A stretch of 64,000 nt of DNA from JANSWP01 sp041941305 (GTDB taxonomy: Bacteria > Bacteroidota > Bacteroidia > Chitinophagales > Saprospiraceae). Where the stretch lies: the NCBI GenBank assembly GCA_041941305.1, contig JBGTQJ010000003.1, positions 247,059 to 311,058 on the forward strand, read 5' to 3'. Below the pieces are notes generated by a model. The model was not told the DNA's origin. It worked only from the letters and a program-made list of their open reading frames with translations, and did not search any database. A program made the position numbers and the translations under genes. Of this stretch, positions 1-11,100 are shown piece after piece (position 1 is the stretch's first letter; every line of letters begins with the position of its first letter).

Positions 1-1372
1 TGCCACAATTGTCTTCGGCTACCCAATAACAATACAATAATTTTACATAACCGTCATTTGGACAAAAACCATCTTCTATCTCGTCGAACATTTCTACTTT
101 GGGATCGTCGGTACAATTGTCAATTGCCGTCACTGTATTGGGTACGATCAGTAAATTATCAGAACAATCCATGCTTAAAGTATCTCCGTCATTGGATTCA
201 TCAAATAATTCGTGATCTATAACAAAAGTAGGTGCCTCAGTATCCACCAAAGTGATAGTCTGCTTAACCGTTTTCATATTTCCACATTCGGAAGTGCCTA
301 TCCAGATTCTTTCTATTTTGAAATTACAGCCAGTACCCGAAAAATTATCTTGGTAGGAAAAAGTCAAATTAGGGTTGGAGCAACAATGATCCTGTCCGCC
401 AGGTTGATCAAAAACCGGAGTTGCATCACAAGCTATGGCTTTATCAGAAGGTGTATACCAAAAACTGATACAACTTGGATCTGCACCATTTTCACATCCA
501 TCTGGAATGCCGTTATTATTCATATCAATACTATCATGGAAACCTTCACAAGCGTCAAAAGCGTCGCACACCCCATCATTGTCTGAATCCTTGTATTCTC
601 CCGAACAATTACAATACTCATCAAACACATCATTCTCTGTGCAAGCATTGCCATCATCACATGGGGATCCAACTCCTCCAATATTTGGATTGGTATCATC
701 ACAATCTTCCCCAGAGCAAATGCCGTCATTGTCTTCATCTACACCTCCACCGCATGGAAATACAGATGAGGTGCAACTATAGGTGATGTTTACAATTTCA
801 GAACCAGGAGAATTTGTGCAATCAGAAGGCTGTAATGTGCAATTGGCAAAAGGACCACATGCTGTATTTAGTTCATTTTCAGCATTTTCTACAAAACACA
901 AATCAGGTGTTTCGTTGATGCCATTTGGTTGAAAATGCATTTCCAAATGAAATAAGTCAGCATTTCCAAAAGCAGGGATTTGATCCATGCAGGATTCTTC
1001 CAACACTTGATCCCAGGTGACAACAAAACTATTTGGTCCTGCATCCGTGACTTTTGGATTGGTATAAATATTTTGGGAGCCCGTAAAATTGTCGGTTTGT
1101 GCCAGCCAATAGGTAGGAGGCACAGTCAATACAATATTCCCACTACTTACCGCATTGTTTCCAAAAGCAGCGGCATTGTAATCGAAATACAATTTGCCTT
1201 TTCCCAAAGTTAAGGGAGCATCGGTTTCCAGATTCAGATCCAATTCATAAGTGCCGGTAGCACCTTGAATTTCCAGATTTTCGTTTTCGTATTGAAGGGT
1301 TACATTTTGCCCAAATGAAGGCAAACAGAAAAGTAAGGGGAGTAAAGCCAGAAGAGTGTAAATTTTGTTCAT
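1..1372 (-). CDS. Secreted surface protein with thrombospondin-3-like and HYR-like Cys-rich domains (C-terminus beyond window)
   Basis: An open frame runs from the ATG at 1372 to the window edge, so about 457 codons are present and the C-terminus is missing. It starts with a clear signal peptide (MNKIYTLLALLPLLFC..., ending SFGQ). A beta-rich cohesin-like N-terminal region follows (about residues 25-200). Next come Asp-rich calcium-binding type repeats around 205-280 (DNDGICSGEDCDD, DSDNDGVCDAFDAC). Last is a Cys-rich module ending in WVAEDNCG. That module closely resembles the repeated TWTATDDCGN modules of the giant protein encoded divergently at 2115. Its role is probably cell-surface adhesion or structure. 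A T9SS tail would be expected outside the window; this is inference. The exact function is unknown. Confidence 0.8.
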   Translation of the reverse strand, partial: MNKIYTLLALLPLLFCLPSFGQNVTLQYENENLEIQGATGTYELDLNLETDAPLTLGKGKLYFDYNAAAFGNNAVSSGNIVLTVPPTYWLAQTDNFTGSQNIYTNPKVTDAGPNSFVVTWDQVLEESCMDQIPAFGNADLFHLEMHFQPNGINETPDLCFVENAENELNTACGPFANCTLQPSDCTNSPGSEIVNITYSCTSSVFPCGGGVDEDNDGICSGEDCDDTNPNIGGVGSPCDDGNACTENDVFDEYCNCSGEYKDSDNDGVCDAFDACEGFHDSIDMNNNGIPDGCENGADPSCISFWYTPSDKAIACDATPVFDQPGGQDHCCSNPNLTFSYQDNFSGTGCNFKIERIWIGTSECGNMKTVKQTITLVDTEAPTFVIDHELFDESNDGDTLSMDCSDNLLIVPNTVTAIDNCTDDPKVEMFDEIEDGFCPNDGYVKLLYCYWVAEDNCG

Positions 1373-2114
1373 TGCTTTCTGTGTTTGTTTTTCTTTTTGT
1401 GGTTGATTGTGATGAATCGTTCCGGTCCGTAACCGAAATAGTAATGTCCGCTGGTTGGCAACCAGAGCAACTGTATTTCATCAATTTTGGTGAGACCTAG
1501 AGTCCCGCTTAATCAAATGCAGCTTCCAGGATCGGGACTTTGTAAGAATGGATTTTTCTACTAAATAAGTGAAAAACTGATTTCCGGGTCTTTTTGGTAG
1601 AATGCTCAAATGTAATGAAAAAAAAGGTGGACCAGCAGAAATTTGATGAAAAAAGCAGGGCTTAACATTTAAAATACGCAAATATCCCACAAAACGCCTA
1701 CACAAATTTTGAAAATACTTTGGTTGGAAAATATTGACACAATTTTTGCATACTATTTGATTATACACTTGTAATTAACTCTAAAAGCCCTAATTCTTAG
1801 AGCTTTCTTCCTCCCAATTGCGTTTCTACAAGTGCGTAATTCAACCCCCCATGTTGAACACGGTTCAGCAAATTTCCCCCTGAAGTCTGGCCTTTTTCAA
1901 AAACCTGGAGTTGCATGTGTGTGCGGCATATTTGCCTGTGCACCCTCTAGCCTCAATATAGAGCATGCTAGGGTTATCAGGATTTTCGAAAAAGCATGAT
2001 GGTATGAGTAAACTTAACGTATTCTCCCCGGTCTCCAAGGTATCTCGACTTCCCCAGGGAATGACCCTTTTAGTTCCGTTTTACCTAACCAGGAATAATC
2101 TATTGGAATATAAT
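1373..2114. other. Divergent intergenic region between two surface-protein genes
   Basis: This gap of about 740 bp separates two divergent secreted-protein genes and should hold both promoters. I could not find a clean TAnnTTTG -7 box in it. The frame of the rightward gene is open back to an ATG at 1965. The 50 residues so added do not look like a signal peptide or a domain, so I treat 1965-2114 as leader sequence. Confidence 0.4.
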
Positions 2115-5100
2115 ATGTCAATATTGTCCGAAACGCTATATGGGAAAGCTGGCTTGCGTTTTTTAGCTTCTCTAATGTTGGGGTGCTTTTTGTTTTTCCC
2201 AAAAATCATAATGGCGAATGAATATCCTGTCACTATTAAAATTGAAGCAAGTTTTGCTCAGGAGGTATTGAATAAAGCCAAAGCAATGGTTTTTGAAATG
2301 GTTGCTAAGGACCATTTTATTGTAGGAACCAGTGAATTTCTTGCTCCCTGTCCTGGTGGCTCTGGAACTATAGGTGGTCAGGTATTTGGCGATTTCAACT
2401 ATAATGGGAGTGATGACCAGGTTGGATATTTACCAGATATTATTGTCAATATTTTTGGTTGTGATGGAGATGGTGACAATCAGTTGATTGGCACCACAAC
2501 TTCTGATACAGCAGGGCATTATTTCTTTTCAGGATTGGATGATGGTACTCAATATCGTTTAGAGTTCATAGTACCCAATCATTTACCATCCTACCAGGAA
2601 GCATTTATAGGAGATAATGGAGGGGCGATTCAGTTTATAACAGCTCCTAGTTGTGATGCACATGCAGCATTTACCCACCCTCAGGATTATTGTGAAGCGG
2701 ATCCTCCAATGGTGGCAACCTGTTTTGTGAATGGAGACCCGCTGGCAAATGGAGCCGAGGCTGCCTCAGAAGACGTTTTAGTTGGATTTAATTGGGAAGA
2801 TAGTGGTACTTCACCTCTTCCAGATCACATTGCAACTGCTGAAGAATTGGGATCTTGTTATGGTCTGGGTTACCATAGAAGTACCAAAATTGTTTACACC
2901 TCTGCCTTCATCAAAAGGCATGTTGGACTGGGGCCATTGGGTATTGGTGGAATTTACCATATAGACATGACAGATCCGGGCAATCCCGTTGTTGCCCAAT
3001 TTGTAGACGTAGAAAGTATAGGTGTGGATGTTGGATCTATATCGAGTAATAGCGATAGAGGCTTACCCACCATTTTAGATGATCCTTCTAATGATGCCGA
3101 AGCATATGCGAAAATTGGGCGTCAGGGGATTGGTGGGTTGGATGTTTCCGAAGATGGTAAAATTTGGTTTGTCAACATGCATGACAAGAAACTCTATTCC
3201 ATTGTCATTGATTCAGATAATAATTCAGGAACGGCTCCTACTTCAGGAGATGTAGCATCTTTTGATATTCCAGACCCCAATTGCACTGGTGGAGAATTCC
3301 GACCTTTCGCTGTCAAGGTATTTCGAGATACGGTGTATGTAGGTGGAACCTGTGATGCCTTTACCAGCCAAAACAAGAGTGATTTATCTGTAGTCATATA
3401 TAAAAAAGTAGGCAATTCTTTTACAGAAATATTCAATGGTTCCTTGGATTTTGACAAAGGTTGGCCAGCGAGTGCAGACAATTGTGAAGACTTTTCAGGC
3501 TGGTATCCCTGGAAAGACGAAATACCTCCTAATTGCTCTGCTTCTGGTCCATTTTATGTTTATCCCCAGCCCATACTTGGTGAAATGGAGTTTGATATTG
3601 ACGGGACTATCATTGCTGGATTTATCGATAGAGCAGGGCACCAATTGGGTTATCGAAACTGGCCCTTGGTTGGAAATGCTCCTTTACACAGTAATGTTTC
3701 GGGTGGAGACTTGTTGAGATTAGACAATAATAATGGAACCTATGAAATGGAGAGCAATGGTACAGCTGGCGGCATAACCACAGCTGGGGCTGGCAATTCA
3801 CAAGGTCCAGGAGGAGGGGAATTTTACTATGAAGATATTTTTGCAGGACCATCTGATAATATTTTGCCTCCGCCTCATGCAGAAACTTCTCAGGGAGGTT
3901 TGGCATTCTATCCGGGAGCAGGGGAGGTGGCAACTACTGCAACTGATCCCTATAGCACTTTATTCAATTCAGGTGGAATCAACTGGATGAACAATACCAC
4001 TGGGGAAGTTAAAAATCCCGGATATGTGTTGTACCGTTCTACTAACTCAAGCATTTCCAATTTTGGGAAAGCAAATGGTTTGGGAGGATTGGTTGTTTTG
4101 TGTGCAGATGATCCACCCTTGCAAATTGGAGATTATGTTTGGCAGGATTTAGATTCTGATGGCATCCAGGATGCCTGTGAACCTGCCTTAATTGGTGTCA
4201 ATGTTAGCCTCTATGATGAAACGGGTTCGGTTTTGCAAACGGTTCAAACAAATACAAAAGGGCAGTTTTCTTTTTCTAACTTAAACCCAAATACAACATA
4301 TTATTTGGTGGCTGGTACCAATGGACAATTTGACCCAAATACTGCCCAACTCAACGGAAGCCTTTTTGTCACCATTAATGATGTGGGAGACGGCAATGAC
4401 CCCGATAAAACAGATTCTGATGCTCAAATTGCCGGGAGTATTGCTGGAGGTGCATTTACTGGAATGCCTTATATTGAAATACAGACTGGAAGTGCAGGTT
4501 ATGTAAGCAATTCCGATGATTTTGGTTTTTCAGGACTTAATGTAAACCCAGTTGCGGGAATAGGTGGATTTGTTTGGGAGGATACCAATAAAGATGGGAT
4601 TCAGGATGGTAGTGAATCTGGGATAGAAGGAGTTACTGTAAAATTATTCAACGACAGTGATGTGGAAGTCGATGCCACAGTTTCTGATGCATCTGGAAAT
4701 TATTTTTTCTCGAATGTAGATGCAGGCAATTATTATGTAAGCTTTGATGAATCCACCAATACAGGTGGAATAACGACTTATGAAAATTCTCCTCAGGATC
4801 AGGGAGGGGATGATACTTTAGATTCAGACCCCAACGTATTGACCGGACAGACAGCAACATTTGCTTTTGATCCTATTAATGGCAATACCAATGATGTAGA
4901 TGCTGGGTTTTTTCAAAATGTAGGAATCATCAGTGGATTTGTTTGGGAGGATACCAATCAAGATGGCATACAAGATGTGGGCGAGACTGGAATTGAGGGT
5001 GTATCTGTAAGTTTAATTGATGATTCCAATGGTTCTACAATTGCAACTACGACAACGGATGCTTCTGGAAATTATGCCTTTAATGATACCCCGCCAGGAA

Positions 5101-8100
5101 CCTACCTACTAGAATTTGACGAATCTACTAACACTTTAGGAGTTACAAGCTATGAGGGTTCTCCTCAGAACCAGGGTGGAGATGATACTTTAGATTCAGA
5201 CCCTAATCCTGGAAATGGTCAAACCATTACTTTTGCATTTGATCCTATAAATGGAGATATTGATGACTTTGATGCTGGTTTTTTCCAAAATGTTGGGACT
5301 ATAAGTGGGTTTGTATGGGATGACATCAACCAGGATGGTATCCAGAATGGGGGAGAGCCCGGCATCGAAGGTGTTACTATTGATTTAATTGATGATAGTG
5401 ACGACTCAACTATTGCTACCACTTCTTCAGATGCATCTGGAAATTACAATTTCATCGACGTTTCACCGGGAACCTATATTGTTGTATTTGACCCATCTAC
5501 CAATGCCAATGGTATTTCAAATTACAATGGCTCTCCGCAAGATCAGGGAGGAGATGATAATTTAGATAGTGATCCAAACCCTGGAAATGGACAAACAGAT
5601 CCAATTGCTTTTAATCCTTCCAGTGACAACCTATCTAATCTTGATGCGGGCTTTTTTGTTCCGCTGGGCACATTAAGTGGATTTGTATGGGATGATGTCG
5701 ATCAAGATGGGGTTCAAGATGGGGGAGAGCTTGGAATTGAAGGTGTTACAGTGAGCTTGATCAATAATTCCAATGGTTCGACTGTCCAATCAACTACAAC
5801 AAATGCAGGAGGTAACTATGCTTTTTCCAACGTAGAATTGGGGAATTATATCCTCAATTTTGATGCTTCTACCAATACTTCTGGTATTTCAAATTACAAT
5901 GGTTCCCCTCTGGACCAGGGAGGAGATGATACTATTGATAGTGATGCTGACCCTGATACAGGAAACACCAAATTGATTAACTACGACCCCAACAATGGAA
6001 ACCTATCCAATATTGATGCAGGCTACTTTGCCCCCACTGGAACGGTCTCTGGATTTGTATGGGAAGATGCAAACGAAGATGGTTTGCAGAGTGGGGGGGA
6101 ACCTGGCATTGAAGGTGTTTCCGTAACACTTTATGATGCAAATACCGATGTACAAATTCAAAATACAACTACCAGCAGTGATGGAAGTTATGATTTTACA
6201 AATGTCTCATTAGGAGACTATTACATCGTTTTTGATGAAAGCACCAATACTGGAGGTGTAACAGATTATGTAGGAACGATTCAGAATGCTGGTGATGATT
6301 CGATCGATAGCGATGCCGATCCCAATACAGGTCAAACCGATGACTTCTCATTCGACCCAGAGGATGGCATTTCAAATATTAGTGCCGGTTATTTCATTCC
6401 AACCGAGACCATTGGTGGTTTTGTGTGGAACGATATAGATATGGATGGAATTCAGGATAACGGTGAACCTGGTATCGGAGATGTCACTATCTCGCTATTT
6501 GATGATAATGATGATTTAGTGGCTACAACAATTTCCAGCTCAGATGGTAGTTATGGATTCCCTGATGTACCTGTCGGAGATTATTATTTGGTCTTTGACC
6601 CTTCGACCACTGGCAATGATGATTACGAAATTACACTACAAGATCAGGGCAATGATGATGCTAAGGACAGTGATGCCAATCCAAATAATGGAGCAACCAT
6701 TATATTCTCCTTTGATCCGAATGATGGAAGTGATCATTCCTGGAGTGCTGGTTTTGTATTGCCTTTTGGAAGTATTGGCGATTTTGTATTTAAAGATTGT
6801 AATGGAAATGGCATTCAGGATGGTGGAGAAGATGGTTTGGCGAACGTTCCAGTTAGCTTGTTAAGTGGTGCTACAACTTTGGAAACCACCACCACCAATG
6901 CGAGTGGATTTTATCAGTTTACAAATATCCAGTCTGGTACCTATACTGTGAAATTTGAATTTCCCGATGCGCCAGACGGTCTGGATTTTTCTCCACAAAA
7001 TCAAGGAGGCGATGATGACCTGGATAGTGATGCCGCCCCCAATACCGGCGAAACACAGGCTTTCACTTTAGCAGGAGGGGAGGTCAAATCAGACATTGAT
7101 GCAGGGATGGTAGACAACCAGGCTCCGAGTTTTGTAAATCCACCAAATGATGTAGTGCTGCCTTGTGATGATCCACAGATAACAGATCCTCCAACACTTA
7201 CTGCAATTGATAATTGTGATGATGATGTAAGCATCTCTTTTAATGAAACTACAAATGGTGGTTCAGGTGGAGGTGGTTGCGATGGTGGTTTAGAGATCAT
7301 TAGAACCTGGACAGCAACAGATGATTGTGGAAATACTTTTGTTCATACACAAACCATTTCAACAGGGGATGAGGTGGCACCTGTCATTATAGGAATTCCT
7401 GATGTGACAGTTGAATGTGACGATTTGCCTGATAATGAAGATGTCAAAGCTGTTGATGATTGTGATTTGGATGTGGAGTTGACTTATACAGATTCCATTA
7501 TCATGGATGGAGCATGTATGCAGATGATTCTTAGAAAGTGGACTGCTACAGATGATTGTGGCAACATGACCATGAACTTTCAAAAGATTTACACGGAAGA
7601 CAATACAGCTCCCGAAATTACTCTAATTCACCCTTTATTAGAAAATCTGACAGATGGTAGTTCCCTAACTATAGAATGTGATCAAGCTGAAGCATTTGAT
7701 GAAGATGATGCCTCGGTGATGGACAATTGTGATCCGGATGTAATGATGGAGTTTATGAAATCAGAAGAAGATGGAGATTGTACGGAAGATGGTTATTTAC
7801 AAAAAATCACTTTAAAATGGTCTGCTGAGGATAATTGTGGCAATAGTTCGATACTAACGATTACCATATTTATTACAGATTCGACTCCTCCTGGAGTAGC
7901 AAACGTTCCATTAGATATTACAGTTGGCTGTGATGAAATACCCACTCCTGCGAATCCTTCGTTTACAGATGATTGTGACTCAGATATAGCAATAGAATTT
8001 GAAGAAATAATAATTGGAGATACTTGCACAAATTACAAAATACTGAGAACATGGACAGGTACAGATGATTGTGGGAATTTCATCATTGCAGGGCAAACAA

Positions 8101-11100
8101 TAGATGTAGAAATCATTCCACTAGAATTGATGGGAGTCCCAGATGATATTACTGTTGATTGTACAGATATCCCAGACCCAGCAAATGTGACTGCGAACGA
8201 AACCTGCTTTGATGTGACCATTGATTTTAATGAAATCTTTTTGGATGGCGGTTGTATTGATAAAATCATTCGAACCTGGACAGCAACGAACAATTGTGGG
8301 GATGAAGTAATTGCGACTCAAACCATCACGACAGAAGATAATGCAGCTCCTGAAATTATTTTAATACATCCGGATTTACAAGGTGTGATGGAGGGGGAAA
8401 CTTTAATCTTTGAATGCGACAATATCCTTAATTTCAATGAAAATGATGCTGAAGCGATAGACGAATGTGACAATAACCTTACCATTTCTTTTATGGAAAT
8501 GCCAATAATTGGGGATTGTGATGTAGATGGTTATCTGGCCCGTTTGGAATGCTGTTGGAAAGCAGAAGACGACTGTGGCAATTTGACACAATTTTGCATT
8601 TTCGTGGAAATAATAGACAATACAAATCCTGTACTTTCAGGGGTGCCAGCTGATTTGACCATAGATTTGTTTAATGGTGAAACTGTTCCACCAGTTGCAA
8701 ACGTAACTGCATTGGATAACTGTGATTTGGATGTGGATTTAGAATTCATTGAAACGACATTGTCCAATTCGGATAACTGTGGTTTTACGACTACACGAAC
8801 CTGGATCGCGACCGACGATTGTGGACAATTGGTTTCCGAATCTCAAATAATTACAGCTACAGATATTTGCGATTGTCCAAATATCTTAATCAACGACTTT
8901 TCAATAAACAATACAGGTTGTGGACTTTCTGAAGGTGCCATATCAATAGACTTTGCACTGGATCCAAGTAATTACGATTTAGATTTGAGTCCAAATCTTG
9001 GTACTTTAGAAGCAAATGGATTTTCGAATTTACCATTTGGCAATTATGAATTGACCATTACAGTACCAAGCATTCAGGATTGTGAGGAGAAAATCTTTTT
9101 TGATATTCTCCAAATAGGATGCAAGGACACAATGGAAGTGCTCATCAATGAAATAATAGAAGTATGTGTTGATAGCACCTTGTTCGATTTTACAGGATCC
9201 ATAACCGCTGCCAATATTATTGATGAAGGAAATATACTGACAGTAATGGCAAGTGATATTGATGAAAATTGTGTGACCTTACATCCTGGAACTGGTTATT
9301 TAGGAACTTCTCCGGACTTGATTTGCCTGGAATTGTGCTTCAATAATTCTATGGCACAATGTGATACGACCTATTTAAAAGTGACGGTTGAGGAAAAACC
9401 GATTCTTTGCCAACTGGAATTTGCTGGTATAGAAATATCACAGCCAGACTGCAATGATAAGGGAGGTTCAATCAAAGCAGAGGTAATTGGAAATGAAGGA
9501 TTGCTGGCATATCAGTGGACTCCAAACATCTCAAATACCTTTAATGCAACTGATTTGTCTTCAGGTACTTATGAGTTGTTGGTTATGGATGTTTTGACTG
9601 AGTGCTCATTAGAAACTTCTATTACTTTAACAGCGCCGACTCCAGTGAGGCTGGATATTTCGGATGTTCAAATTATCAAACCCATTTGTCCTGAAAGTGA
9701 TGGTTCCATTATTTCACAAACCAATATTCAATACCAAATTTATAATGATCAAAATGAAGATATAGGGTTTACCCCAATGACTCATTTGACCCCTGGAATT
9801 TATACATTGGTCCATTCGAATGGAGATTGCGAGGCTAGTATTGAGATCGAAATTGAAGCACTGGATGACTGGGATGTTGAGCTTATTATCATGCCGGAAA
9901 CCTGCACAGAAAATGACGGCAGCCTTACCCTAAATGTATCTGGGGCGAATGGAGGATATTTATATCACTGGGATGGATTTATCTCTACCACAAACCAAGC
10001 CACAGGATTAACTGAAGGTACCTATAGTGTGACAATTCAGGATGCAGTAGGTTGTCTTTATACAATGGAAAATATGATGGTTGACAAGGATTGTGATGTT
10101 ATTCCATGTACACTAGATATTTCGATCGATAACAAGGAGAATGACCAATGTGATCAAAGTATTGGTTCTGTTCAATTGCTTACTAATGGAGCTCAAGGCA
10201 ATGTAAGCTATTCCTGGGATCCGGTGGTATCCATGACAGATGCTGCTTTTGGATTACCTGCTGGAAATTATCAGATAATTGCCTTAGATGATTTGGGCTG
10301 TTCTGATATTTTGAATATTGAAATAGAAAATGTTCAAAAAGATTGGACATTGGATTATGCTGCTCAAAACGAAAGCTGCCTGGAAAAGGATGGTCATATT
10401 GTCTTGCAAATTGATGGTTTAGGGTTCAATTATACTTTTGATTGGGCAGGTGCTATTTCTAATTCCTCAATCGCTGATAATCTTTCAGCTGGAATTTATG
10501 AAGTTACAGTGGCGGATGATATGGGATGTTCAGAAACACTTCAAATTGAAATAGAAAAAGACCTAAAAAATTGGTCGGTCAACCCTCAAATTATAGATGC
10601 TTCTTGCGATCAAAGCGATGGCTCCATTTATTTGGAAATTACTGGATCCACAAACCTGACTTATTATTGGTCATCAGGTGTTTCTAACACGAATGAAGCA
10701 TCCGGACTTACACCAGGGACCTATAGCATAACCATAGAAGATAATTTAGATTGTTCAGAAATACTCGATATTGAAATTGATGGTAGCCAAAAAACATGGT
10801 CTGCCAGTGAAATCCATTCAAATGTTTCCTGCATTGGAAATGATGGTTCAATTGAATTACAAATTGCAAATGATCCAGGAAATCTGGTTTTCCAATGGAC
10901 ACCTGATATTTCCACTTCCAACATCGTCAATGGTCTATCACAAGGAATTTATGAAGTCTTTATTTCTGACCATAATGATTGCTCGGAAATAATCACTATA
11001 GAAATCGAAACGGAACCAACTCCCAACTGGGACAGTCAAATAACAAGCACAGGAGAGAGCTGTCATGGAAATGACGGCTCCATATTACTACAAATTTCAG

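Noticed and set aside
1965..2114. N-terminal extension of the giant adhesin from the ATG at 1965
   Set aside because: The 50 added residues would bury a good signal peptide that begins at 2115.
4560..7110. Tandem repeats as a candidate mobile or satellite array
   Set aside because: They are in-frame coding units of one protein, with domain-sized period and conserved reading frame.
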